Origin: Bacteroidota bacterium
GTDB lineage: Bacteria > Bacteroidota > Bacteroidia > UKL13-3
Length of the DNA stretch: 64,000 nucleotides
Direction of reading: 5' to 3'
Assembly: GCA_027482225.1 (NCBI GenBank)
Contig: JAIXWD010000001.1
Span: 28,053-92,052 of the forward strand
In this document: one piece after another, positions 56,701 through 64,000 of the stretch
Layout: each line of letters starts with the position of its first letter
How positions within the stretch are numbered: the stretch's first letter is position 1
Position numbers and translations under genes: made by a program
The notes under the pieces: model-generated
Databases searched by the model: none
What the model was told of the DNA's origin: nothing
Seen by the model: only the letters and a program-made list of their open reading frames with translations

Positions 56701-59700
56701 TGTTTTATACTGGTACAAGTGCTACCCAAGTTATAGGTATCATGGCAACACCTCCAGGTTCTTTTGTTACGGCTGTTATGAATTGTAACAACAATACCGT
56801 AAGAAATATTAATAGTTCTTCAACATCTTTATTGTTAGATGCATCGGCAGCCATTGTTGGTATTCATTATAACAATGCTGCAACAACCGGTACCTTTAAT
56901 GTAAACTTCATCGGCAACCGCATCAGTGTATTAAACCACATTGGTACTTCGGGTTCTCCGAGTATTATTGGTATGTTGCTATCTAATAGTGCTGCTTTAG
57001 CTGGTAATACAAGTACAGCAAATGCAAACTTTATACATAGTTTCCGTTCAGATGCGATAACTGGTACACCAGTATTTACAGGAATATTAAACTTAGCTGG
57101 TTTTATGACTTATACGAATAACATGATTCGTTTAGGTATTGACAGTGCGGGTGTATTAATGGATAAATCGCGCGAGCTAAACGGTATTAGACAATTTACT
57201 GGAACCCAAAGCAGGTATTACCACAATACCATTTATTTAAATGGTGCACCTACAGTTGGTGCTGCTAATACAACTGGTTTCAGGGTAGCGGCATCCATTT
57301 TAACGGGTCAACAAAACGACTTTAGAAATAACATTGTTGTAAACCGTGTAGCAAATTCTGGAACCGCTACAGGTATTAACTTTGGTGTTCAAATTCAAGA
57401 CTCATTACGCCACACATTAAATTACAATTTGTATCACACACCTGCCAACTATACTGGAAGAATAACAGCTTCTAATACATTCTATTTACAATTAGAAGAT
57501 TCTATTCATAGTTGGAAAGCTGTAACTGGCTTAGATATGACAAGTGCTAGTGGCGATCCATTATTTACAGCTGATGCTGATGGTGTTGCTGATGTTGCTA
57601 GTTTAACAGTTGCCAATACAAACAATATCGAGAAAAGCGGTGATCCAAGTTTATCTGTAGCTAACGATTTCTTTGGTAGTAGTCGTGCAAACAACTCACC
57701 AAATGATATTGGAGCGCATGCGGGTAACTTTAATCTTGGAACAGACTTGTTCCCACCAGCAATTTCTTATACAAACTTTAATAATACTGGTAATACAACA
57801 ACAACAAGGGCGCTTACCAATGTAGTAATAACAGATAACAATGGAGTTCCTACATCAGGTGTTAATCGTCCACAATTGTTATACAGTAAAGATGGAACTA
57901 CTTGGTTTGTTGCTTCTGCTACAAACATTACTGGTACATCAACATCTTTAACAGCATCATTTAACCTTGATCAATTGCAATTGACACCGTTAACTATAAG
58001 TGATTCTGTATTTTATTATGTATTAGCACAAGACAATGCTGGAAACACCATTTCAAACGCACCTTTTGCTGTTGCATCTGGTGTGGGTATTGCTAACATT
58101 TCAAATCATCCACTACGTCCAGCATACTACAAATTCTTACCAGTTATTCCGGCTAACTCAGTATTTGCTGTAGGTAACGGTCAACCTTACCCAACATTAA
58201 CAGGAGTTGGAGGTTTCTTTGAGTTTATTAATTCAAGGACATTAGCTGGTAACATTACCGCTGAGATTACCTCTGATATTGTTGAGCCAGGTGTAGTTGG
58301 TTTAAATGCATTTGCAGAAGATGGTGTAGGTGGTTACAATTTAACCATTCGTCCTTCTGCCGGTACAACAGTGGTAAGAACTTTAGAAGGAAACACGATA
58401 AATCCACTTGTAGTATTAAATGGAACTTCGCGTGTTAAGTTCTTAGGTATACCAACAAATGGCAGTGCAAACCAACGTTTAGTAAGATTAAGAAACAATG
58501 GAGTTGGTGCTGTGGTTCAAATGCAAAATGGTGCTTTTGGAAATAGGCTACATAACTTATTGATAGAAGGTGGACAGAACTCGTTTACAACGGGGGCAGT
58601 AACCTTTATTACCAATAGTGGAACTGTACCTTGTACGTTTGATACAATAAGTGGTTGCGCAGTTGGTAACAATACCAACTTAGCATTTCCTAACGGTATA
58701 CCAGCTTTCTCTATCTACTCTCAAAGTATACCAGGTGTATTTAATGCAAGTAATGTTGTAATGGATAATGAGGTATATAACTTCAGTAACTCAGGAATTG
58801 TAATTGACCAACAAAATGGAAACAATTGGGTGATGACAGGTAACAGTTTTTATAACAACCTACCAATATCTTTAAATACCAACCAGTTTGCTTGTTTAAA
58901 TATTGTTCCTGGTGTTAATGGAAGTGGTTACATCATCAATAATAACTTCTTTGGAGGAACAACGGCAAATGCTGGCGGTACTCCATGGACTCATACTGGA
59001 AATACAATATTCTTTGGTATACGCTATTCTGCTGGTACAAATGGAACTGCTATTATTAGAAACAATGTTGTACGTAATTTTAACTTTAATATTCCAGCAT
59101 TTAACACCTTCACAGGTATAACGGTGTTGGCAGGTAATGCCACTATAGGTGGTACCATTGCGCAAGGTAATATCATAGGTAGTACAACATCAACCAACAG
59201 CATTATCCATAATGGATTTAGTGGTTTAACAGGTATAAGTTTTAGCGCAGCAGCTGATGGTATCATATCAGGTAATACCGTTTCTGGTATTGTTGCAGGA
59301 AGTGCCTCACAAACTGGAACTTTTAACGGTATTGTTGTGACCAATGGCCGCTTATTAGGTTTCGAAAACAATACAGTTGGTAGTACAACACTTGCAAATG
59401 CAGTTACTTATTTGGGTTCTGGTCAAGCAACTGGTATCTCTTTAAGTGTACCATCAACTTTTGCAGCAAGTTATAATGCTACTGGAAATACGGTTTCAAA
59501 TATTACCGCTTCTGGTACACAATCAAATATCTCATTACGCGGTATTGCCATTCAGAATTCTGCTGTGCCAACTATTGCTAACAATACGGTTAGTAACTTA
59601 ACATCTTCATCAGCTAGTATTCAAACAACGTTTTCAAATTCAGTTGTGGGTATTATCATGTCAGGTGGGTCATCAACCCAAGGTTTTGTAAACAACAATA

Positions 59701-62700
59701 CGGTTAATGGAATTAGAGCGGTTAATAGTTCTGCTCCTACCAATGCAACAGGTATACTTATTACATCAGGACAAAGTTTGTCTATAAATGCAAATCGCAT
59801 TTTTGATATCACCAATGCATCAACTGCAGTTTCATCAAATCCTGCTTCAACAGCCACTGGTATTCAAGTTGGTGGTGGTTCTACTAATTGCTTCATTACA
59901 AATAACCAAATTAGTTTAGGATCTGGTCAATCAACCAATACCCAGTTTGGTGGTGTTTGGGTAACAGTTAGTAACTCGGGTTTTGTTACCAATGTATTTA
60001 ACAATAGCGTTGTTATCAGCGGAGCTTCGGCATCTGGTGCTAATAATTCTTATGCTTTGGTACGTGGAAACAACACAGGTAGTTCTGTATTCACACTCAT
60101 GAACATCAGAAACAACGTTTTAGCAAATGTTAGAACGGGTGGTACTGGTAATCATTATGCGATTTCAAATCAAACCACAACTCCTACCAACAACGAGTGG
60201 GCTAATGTAACAAGCCAATACAACTTATTATCAACAGCAAATTTATCAGCTGTTGGCGAATGGGGTGTTTCTGCTCGTAATTACAACGATTGGTTGCTTA
60301 ATTCTTTAGGCGATAATTGGAGTTATTACATGCAAAGCGGTACAGGTGCTAATCAACTTAACTTAGCCAATTTATTTACCAATGTAGCTTCAGGTAACTT
60401 GGGTGTTCAAACAGCTAATGCCGAGGCATGGTATTTATTTGGAAAAGGTATAGCAGGTTCTATTGTTAATAATCTTAACACAGATTTTGCTGGAACAGCT
60501 AGAGGTACAACATTAGGATTCGGTAACACAATTGGAGCTGTTCAGTTAAACAGCGCCCCTGCTGGTTTACCACCTGCTGCAATTGCCTCTGCAGCTCCTA
60601 CTGCAAATGGATCAACTATTTTCAGATTTGCTAATCGTCCAGTTGTAACTTTAAACTGGGGAGCTTCAGTGCCGACCTCTGCAACATTATTTAATTTTGC
60701 AGGAGTAAATCCTCCTAGTGCGTTAGGTGGTAATAACCTTAACCAATATTCTAGGGTATCGGTTTCGGGTGGAACAGCGCCTTACAACTATACAGCTGTT
60801 GTTCATTACGATCCAGCTTTAATTGGTGGTGTTATCTCTCCAGGTAACCTGCGTGTTGCCAACGAGACAACTGGTTCAACAGCTTCAAGTCCAGTTTGGC
60901 AATTGCAAACAATATCTACGGTTAATACGGCAAACTTTACATTAACTAGTGCGCCAATCAGTTCTTCGCTTGCTAATTTCTATTTCTCTGCAAATGAAAA
61001 CACAGCTCCTCCAACAGTTTCATCATTCACTCCTAACGTAAGGGAAATTGGAGGAACAGTATCTATCAGAGGTTCATTATTTACTGGTACCACTGCTGTA
61101 AGTTTTAATGGTACAAGCCAACCAACATACACGGTTGTTAATGATACATTAATCAATACAACAGTTCCTGTGGGAGCAACTACTGGTCCAGTTTCTGTAA
61201 CCAATCAAAATGGTACTGGAACAAGCGTAGCTAATTTTACAGTTATGCCTGCTCCAACTGTTACTTCACTATCTACAACCTCTGGTACATTTGGAACAGC
61301 GGTTACGATTACAGGTACAGGATTTACTTGGGCTACTCAAGTAAGGTTTAATACTACCACAGCAATCTTTACTGTTGTAAATAACACTACCATTACTACA
61401 ACCGTTCCTTCGGGAGCAACTACAGGTACAATAAGTGTTGTAAACCCTGCGGGAACAGCGACTAGCGTTTCAACGTTTAACGTAATTGGTGCTCCTACCA
61501 TTACCAGCTTTACGCCTGCATCAGGAACTGTTGGTACAACTGTTACAATCAATGGAACAAATTTCCAAGCAATTACAGGTGTTACATTCAATCTTGTTGC
61601 TGCATCATACAGCGTTGTTAGCTCAACTCAAATTACGGCTACGGTTCCATCGGGATCTACAACAGGTTTAATTAGAGTTACCAATGGATCTGGAACTGCA
61701 ACTAGTGCTACTAACTTTACTGTTTTACCAGTACCTACAATTGACGCCTTTACACCAAGCAGTGGTGGTATTGGTTCTCTTGTTATCATTACAGGAACAA
61801 ACTTTGCAAGCATAGACAGCGTTGAGTTTGGCGGAGGTGTTAATGCTACATACACAGTGGTAAGCCCAACCAGAATTGATGCAACTGTTAATGCAGGTTC
61901 TACATCAGGTGTAATAACTGTTTACAGAAACGGTGTAACACCGGTTACTAGTAGTAGTAACTTTACTGTAATTCCTAATTTAATTGTATCAACAGCTCAA
62001 AATGTGAGTGGTACATACAACAACATTACTGTTACATCTACCGGTGTAGCTACATTAGTTGGCAACTTGGTTGCTTTGGGTAATACAGTGGTTCAATCAG
62101 GAGGTGCTGTTAACTTTAATACTGAGGTATTAAGCGGTAATGGTAACTTCACTGCTCAATCAGGTTCTATTCTTCGTATCGGTTCGTTACAAGGATTAAC
62201 TGCAGCTGGTGGTTTAAGTGGTAACGTGCAAGTTGCGGGAACCAGAACCTATGGTGGACGTTTAGAATACAATGGTTCTGCACCTCAACAATCAGGTTCT
62301 GCACTTATTAATGGTGTAGATACTTTAATCATTAGCAATGCAAATGGAGTAACATTAACAGACCCTGCTGTTGTTAATAGCAGATTGGTTTTGGGTAATG
62401 GTAACTTAAACCTTGGTACTTTCAACTTAACCTTTAATGGTTCGTTTGTTGCAAGTGCTGCAGGTTATATTGTAACTAATAATACGGGTGTATTAAGAAG
62501 ATCTGTTGCCAATAATGCAACCAATGTTACGTTCCCAGTTGGTACACCACAATCATATACACCAGCCAACTTACAGTTAACTGTAGGATCTACTGCTGAT
62601 GTGTTTAGTGTGCGTGTTGCTAATGGCGTACTAACAGCTGCAACATCTGGAAGTAATATAAATCAAAGCTTAGTTAACAGAACATGGTTCGTTTCAGAAA

Positions 62701-64000
62701 ACACCGTTGGTGGAAGTAACTTATCTGTTGGTTTAACTTGGGCTGACACACTTGAAATTAATGGATTTAATAGAACAAGTTGTGCTGTTGCAGTATTTGA
62801 TAATGCAACTTGGACAAGAGGTTCTCTTGGAGCTGCAACTGGTGTGAATCCATACAGCAGAGTTGTTGGTGGAGCAACATCATTTAGTGCTTTTGCTATA
62901 GGTGACGTTAATACTACTGCATTTGCAGTAAATGCGGTAGCACCAACTATAACAGGAACAACGCCAGCAAGCCGTTGCGGAACAGGAACAGTGGTATTAG
63001 GAGCAACAGCAAGTGCCGGTACAATTAATTGGTACGCTGCCGCAACAGGTGGAGCATCATTAGGCACAGGAACTTCGTTTACTACTCCAAGTATTAGTGC
63101 AACTACTACATACTTCGTTGATGCAACTGATAATGCTCTTACAACCGCAACAAGAACAGCTGTAACAGCTACAGTAAATGCTATTCCAACCATAACAGCA
63201 AGCACACCAGCAGCTATATGCGGAACAGGAACAGCAGTATTAGGAGCAACAGCAAGTGCAGGTACAATTAACTGGTACAGTGCAGCAACAGGTGGAACAT
63301 CATTAGGAACAGGAGCATCGTTTACTACACCAAGTATATCAGCAACTACTAATTACTTTGTAGATGCAACAGCAAACGGATGTACCACAGCAACAAGAAC
63401 ATCAGTAGCAGCAACTGTAAATGCAATTCCAACGATTACAGCAAGCACACCAGCTGCTATATGTGGAACAGGAACAGTGGTATTAGGTGCAACTGCAAGT
63501 GCAGGTACAATTAATTGGTACAGCGCAGCAACAGGTGGAACCTCATTAGGAACTGGTACATCATTTACCACACCAAGTATTACTGCAACTACTAACTACT
63601 TTGTAGATGCAACAGCAAACGGTTGTACCACAGCAACAAGAACATCAGTAGCTGCAACTGTAAATGCAATACCAACCATTACAGCAAGCACACCAGCTGC
63701 TATATGCGGAACAGGAACAGTAGTATTAGGTGCAACTGCAAGTGCAGGTACAATTAACTGGTACAGCGCAGCAACAGGTGGAACATCATTAGGAACTGGT
63801 ACATCGTTTACTACACCAAGTATATCAGCAACAACTAACTACTTTGTAGATGCAACAGCAAACGGATGTACCACAGCAACTAGAACATCAGTAGCAGCAA
63901 CAGTAAATGCTATTCCAACCATTACAGCAAGCACACCAGCAAGCCGTTGTGGAACAGGAACAGTAGCATTAGGTGCAACAGCAAGTGCAGGTACTATTAA
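50796..64000 (+). CDS. Giant secreted repeat protein (partial, 3' end outside window)
   Basis: Open from the ATG at 50796 to the window edge, more than 4400 codons; frame agreement was checked at several points. The signal peptide ends SAVAQ29. Then come a T9SS-cargo-type N-domain, a BNR-associated N-terminal-like domain (about 248-395, with NNFWLAYDIAPNAVAA), three long modules opening VGxxGTYPTLT and filled with NN-rich beta-helix-like turns, an Ig-like linker after each of the first two, four IPT/TIG domains, a beta-helix/sandwich segment, and CHU_C-type Ig-like repeats at the right end. It is presumably a T9SS cargo with its sorting domain beyond the window. The likely role is adhesion or surface glycan binding; no enzyme motif was seen. 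Confidence 0.9.
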   Translation, partial: MNQHYKLRLTRLLSAFSLLVVFATSAVAQVSSTYSFTSTLGTYTPITGGTVLSGTLTDDDVNYPIQPIGFNFNYNGQVFTTVGVQSNGHITLGAVATNSYPTILSLTPNTISAFNGDLHGKGMATSDVRIQTIGSAPNRICVIQWRDFSRYINATYPNDTFNFQIRLNETGPVQVVYGSQFSYNSTGAAGWTTGVGINGSVVTDFNARTGTSFATSLAATTNNQGITGSTTNVPTVGLTYTWQQAPMTYDSTTTFQIASGVPTGAINQAILNVKVYTQGGLNPLNVSSFTFNTNGSTSAANIANARVFYTATNANFNTNTQFGTVVANPNGTFTINGTQPLVTGTNNFWLAYDIAPNAVAANVVDAECTSITVAGTPSTPIVTAPAGSREIKAPLNGLYTVGATGTFPTLTAAANEATSLGVAGPVTFSLIDPVYNTATGEVFPIVLSNVPGSGNPGRSITIRPALGNTPIITGSDANALIIVDNTKYVYIDGRDVPISTTKGLTIQNTFAGPNTSVVLYRNDAIGAILTYTEIRSVNSQTSLFTLPVFGAVTIAGTNRPVPFGNDSIRISNNYFTYSGTGTYNLGIVSDGQSLIAQNNNITIDSNDFNGCRLSAIHVSGNNTGNGDNFRIRSNNFYDTLATISPNAMVLINFVPGTASNNNFIGFNNIGGNAPLATAGNNKWVFSATSTGSFTGIRTSVGINTGVTVRRNNISNLEFLNTTSFSLFNGINGQIGYHIIDSNTIGSELDYNNIRIGFTTTHAGIAISFPAQDYFVRANKIANINAFTANASTFLRGINYGGNNNTVFIENNIVKSLYTNSTSTGTITSSSLIGILVTGSSNAQFIRNNQIGGANPEDSLSCYNVSGGRTVGIAFSSGVNTVENNNISNLISRSTTATGGSTSSQVIGISANSFTAGGVVRNNAINNLRSFGTALTGISGILATSGATTIVGNTLNNFLSFSNNTGTANNAAIVGINVVASNLFNVQFNTMFDFDAVTSAGTAIVGIASASTTQNVITNNTIRNLRSNSNGGSALTGIFYSNTGGLNQIIDHNTIHSLVSYNTTASAIGITGINMNVSPNVIGNSSSLSRNVIHSFNFDNVPVTLVNSTGIITSGNLLVANNVVRMGRDTAGLRNERAGNYIGIRIPGVFNFPETRIYNNSILVDASPNAGAGSTIAISVEGVNSVPGFVDVKNNIAVNTSENLGTATGNHFVVSVPSIYTTNLRMGYNLYESGSSANSFLGRRGIVNYNTMAALEAGFLLDGTSGATTIPFVNRTGSFSALNLHLTFPNPAEAGGDPAVAAFVTIDMDSAIRSGLSPIDIGADAGNFTLSSDVIAPEITYTRLTNGPALNRTVTATIYDRYGVNLIDSVPRIYFNKNNGTWFSLPGTLTSGNRTNGTWQFPINGSLMGGVAVNDVIRYFVAARDSLGNNLNTEPMYGAGPLGALTVLPATPAQYTITDPIATTITVGPSGTYPDLTGATGAFAAINNSILQGNTTIVITGNITEPGTVELLQWNESGAGGYTLTIRPAVATPAILSGTVGNINGLIRFNNISRLNLLGFADGGSVNDTLLTIRASSTLTPAIGFINGGSADSIRGVIFESRTTANGVVFFSSSLNTNGGPILNNITFRNNLVRQDMTSATLSLPNTAILITGTSPNFNSNINIANNSIYNFTATGINASTANGGNYTITGNSFFYDATATAVNHTFITMTPGFTSNGNVISNNWMGGRARLAGGPRLVYTSGFTGINVSTGLTTGTIINNNVIANLTAASAFVGINVAGSATYTVNGNRIGSVDSLTSIIANGAFRFQGINSTATGDVTFTSDTVVNIYHINTTASAGIVGINVGSGFSNVTNISNNHIRGLFVNAPNTSTTTLSSVIGICLTSGSLLQTVSNNVVQTLRNTNNAATHSVYGILVTNGANVITNNTVYGLLSRTTSTSSNSTINPFIGIALTSFSSATHTIANNVVDSMFYTGTSATQVIGIMATPPGSFVTAVMNCNNNTVRNINSSSTSLLLDASAAIVGIHYNNAATTGTFNVNFIGNRISVLNHIGTSGSPSIIGMLLSNSAALAGNTSTANANFIHSFRSDAITGTPVFTGILNLAGFMTYTNNMIRLGIDSAGVLMDKSRELNGIRQFTGTQSRYYHNTIYLNGAPTVGAANTTGFRVAASILTGQQNDFRNNIVVNRVANSGTATGINFGVQIQDSLRHTLNYNLYHTPANYTGRITASNTFYLQLEDSIHSWKAVTGLDMTSASGDPLFTADADGVADVASLTVANTNNIEKSGDPSLSVANDFFGSSRANNSPNDIGAHAGNFNLGTDLFPPAISYTNFNNTGNTTTTRALTNVVITDNNGVPTSGVNRPQLLYSKDGTTWFVASATNITGTSTSLTASFNLDQLQLTPLTISDSVFYYVLAQDNAGNTISNAPFAVASGVGIANISNHPLRPAYYKFLPVIPANSVFAVGNGQPYPTLTGVGGFFEFINSRTLAGNITAEITSDIVEPGVVGLNAFAEDGVGGYNLTIRPSAGTTVVRTLEGNTINPLVVLNGTSRVKFLGIPTNGSANQRLVRLRNNGVGAVVQMQNGAFGNRLHNLLIEGGQNSFTTGAVTFITNSGTVPCTFDTISGCAVGNNTNLAFPNGIPAFSIYSQSIPGVFNASNVVMDNEVYNFSNSGIVIDQQNGNNWVMTGNSFYNNLPISLNTNQFACLNIVPGVNGSGYIINNNFFGGTTANAGGTPWTHTGNTIFFGIRYSAGTNGTAIIRNNVVRNFNFNIPAFNTFTGITVLAGNATIGGTIAQGNIIGSTTSTNSIIHNGFSGLTGISFSAAADGIISGNTVSGIVAGSASQTGTFNGIVVTNGRLLGFENNTVGSTTLANAVTYLGSGQATGISLSVPSTFAASYNATGNTVSNITASGTQSNISLRGIAIQNSAVPTIANNTVSNLTSSSASIQTTFSNSVVGIIMSGGSSTQGFVNNNTVNGIRAVNSSAPTNATGILITSGQSLSINANRIFDITNASTAVSSNPASTATGIQVGGGSTNCFITNNQISLGSGQSTNTQFGGVWVTVSNSGFVTNVFNNSVVISGASASGANNSYALVRGNNTGSSVFTLMNIRNNVLANVRTGGTGNHYAISNQTTTPTNNEWANVTSQYNLLSTANLSAVGEWGVSARNYNDWLLNSLGDNWSYYMQSGTGANQLNLANLFTNVASGNLGVQTANAEAWYLFGKGIAGSIVNNLNTDFAGTARGTTLGFGNTIGAVQLNSAPAGLPPAAIASAAPTANGSTIFRFANRPVVTLNWGASVPTSATLFNFAGVNPPSALGGNNLNQYSRVSVSGGTAPYNYTAVVHYDPALIGGVISPGNLRVANETTGSTASSPVWQLQTISTVNTANFTLTSAPISSSLANFYFSANENTAPPTVSSFTPNVREIGGTVSIRGSLFTGTTAVSFNGTSQPTYTVVNDTLINTTVPVGATTGPVSVTNQNGTGTSVANFTVMPAPTVTSLSTTSGTFGTAVTITGTGFTWATQVRFNTTTAIFTVVNNTTITTTVPSGATTGTISVVNPAGTATSVSTFNVIGAPTITSFTPASGTVGTTVTINGTNFQAITGVTFNLVAASYSVVSSTQITATVPSGSTTGLIRVTNGSGTATSATNFTVLPVPTIDAFTPSSGGIGSLVIITGTNFASIDSVEFGGGVNATYTVVSPTRIDATVNAGSTSGVITVYRNGVTPVTSSSNFTVIPNLIVSTAQNVSGTYNNITVTSTGVATLVGNLVALGNTVVQSGGAVNFNTEVLSGNGNFTAQSGSILRIGSLQGLTAAGGLSGNVQVAGTRTYGGRLEYNGSAPQQSGSALINGVDTLIISNANGVTLTDPAVVNSRLVLGNGNLNLGTFNLTFNGSFVASAAGYIVTNNTGVLRRSVANNATNVTFPVGTPQSYTPANLQLTVGSTADVFSVRVANGVLTAATSGSNINQSLVNRTWFVSENTVGGSNLSVGLTWADTLEINGFNRTSCAVAVFDNATWTRGSLGAATGVNPYSRVVGGATSFSAFAIGDVNTTAFAVNAVAPTITGTTPASRCGTGTVVLGATASAGTINWYAAATGGASLGTGTSFTTPSISATTTYFVDATDNALTTATRTAVTATVNAIPTITASTPAAICGTGTAVLGATASAGTINWYSAATGGTSLGTGASFTTPSISATTNYFVDATANGCTTATRTSVAATVNAIPTITASTPAAICGTGTVVLGATASAGTINWYSAATGGTSLGTGTSFTTPSITATTNYFVDATANGCTTATRTSVAATVNAIPTITASTPAAICGTGTVVLGATASAGTINWYSAATGGTSLGTGTSFTTPSISATTNYFVDATANGCTTATRTSVAATVNAIPTITASTPASRCGTGTVALGATASAGTI
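51984..60560 (+). repeat. Three large beta-helix modules within the giant protein
   Basis: Modules begin near 51984 (YTVGATGTFPTLT), 55186 (ITVGPSGTYPDLT) and 58164 (FAVGNGQPYPTLT), each followed by a TIRP strand and long stretches of short NNxI/NNxV turns with TGI steps, like right-handed parallel beta-helices. The first two close with DIGAxAGNF, a proline-isoleucine strand and an Ig-like linker; the third lacks that ending. Boundaries are approximate. Confidence 0.65.
61005..61977 (+). repeat. Four tandem IPT/TIG domains
   Basis: Units of about 240 bp open PTVSSFTPNV, PTVTSLSTTSG, PTITSFTPASG and PTIDAFTPSSG, each with a GTAVTITGTGF-like strand and a VPxGATTGxIxV ending. This is the plain IPT/TIG immunoglobulin-like pattern, common in surface adhesins. 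Confidence 0.88.
62940..64000 (+). repeat. Tandem 243-bp repeats encoding CHU_C-type Ig-like (Ig_7) domains
   Basis: Units start at 62940, 63183, 63426, 63669 and 63912 (the last cut by the window): an exact 243-bp, 81-codon period with no indels. Each encodes CGTGTxxLGATASAGTINWY, a GTSLGTG turn, TTNYFVDAT and TRTSVAATVNAIP. Units 2-4 are nearly identical in DNA. Unit 1 is more diverged and lacks the second Cys (NALTT instead of NGCTT). Unit 5 starts like unit 1 (SRCGTGTV). Confidence 0.95.

Noticed and set aside
50796..63571. Many minus-strand open frames of 60-180 codons opposite the second giant gene
   Set aside because: They follow from repetitive Thr/Ala/Gly/Asn codons of the plus-strand gene, have low-complexity Val/Pro/Ala-rich translations, and show no family features.
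62940..64000. CRISPR-like repeat array
   Set aside because: Units are 243 bp, in frame and protein-coding throughout, with no short repeat/variable spacer alternation.
1..64000. tRNA, rRNA, insertion sequences, integrases or phage genes
   Set aside because: None recognised in the gaps or among the proteins; gaps are short and AT-rich with no clover-leaf or transposase signatures.

Overview
The window is AT-rich and carries the marks of a Bacteroidota (Cytophaga/Flavobacterium/Sphingobacterium-like) genome. These are giant secreted proteins with type IX secretion (T9SS) C-terminal sorting domains, a PorP/SprF-family partner, CHU_C-type Ig-like repeats and weak ribosome-binding sites. No rRNA, tRNA, CRISPR array or transposase was found. 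The genus cannot be named from what is visible.

Region 1 (1-11831, all minus strand) is a run of eleven genes, most overlapping or abutting, and probably one operon. In transcription order they are a styrene-monooxygenase-like flavoprotein, a cytochrome P450, a small alpha/alpha-toroid protein with a class II terpene-cyclase-like DTDATA motif, a UbiA-family prenyltransferase, a transglutaminase-like lipoprotein, an AsnB-type amidotransferase, an NDP-sugar epimerase, a glycosyltransferase, a small membrane-anchored orphan, an SGNH hydrolase and an HTTM-like membrane protein cut by the window edge. The first four look like a pathway that attaches, cyclises and oxidises an isoprenoid. The rest look like surface-glycan assembly. 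This is the most unusual system in the window.

Region 2 (12110-22825, minus strand except one gene) is a surface-polysaccharide locus. It holds a Wzm/Wzt-type ABC exporter, an RffA/WecE-type sugar aminotransferase, a GNAT acyltransferase, a TylF-like methyltransferase, a radical SAM/SPASM enzyme with an orphan partner, several glycosyltransferases, and an ACP/KAS III pair that could supply an acyl group.

A perfect 50-bp palindrome sits in the divergent spacer at 22970-23019. Region 3 (23097-38667, plus strand) is a T9SS cargo operon: a 3122-residue LamG/FN3 protein with a type A sorting domain, a 1727-residue cadherin-repeat protein with a gliding-motility-type (type B) C-terminus, and a PorP/SprF protein, closed by a clear terminator. 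The two giants share a domain.

Region 4 (39013-50491) is mostly ordinary: a secreted CAP/OmpA-like protein, an ALDH7-type aldehyde dehydrogenase, a DUF3108-like protein, a family 2 glycosyltransferase, the FeoA/FeoB iron importer, a PAP2 phosphatase and a GtrII-like membrane glucosyltransferase.

Region 5 (50796-64000, plus strand) is one uninterrupted reading frame of more than 4400 codons that runs off the window. It has a signal peptide, a BNR-associated N-domain, three beta-helix modules, four IPT/TIG domains and a tandem array of 81-residue CHU_C Ig-like units nearly identical in DNA.
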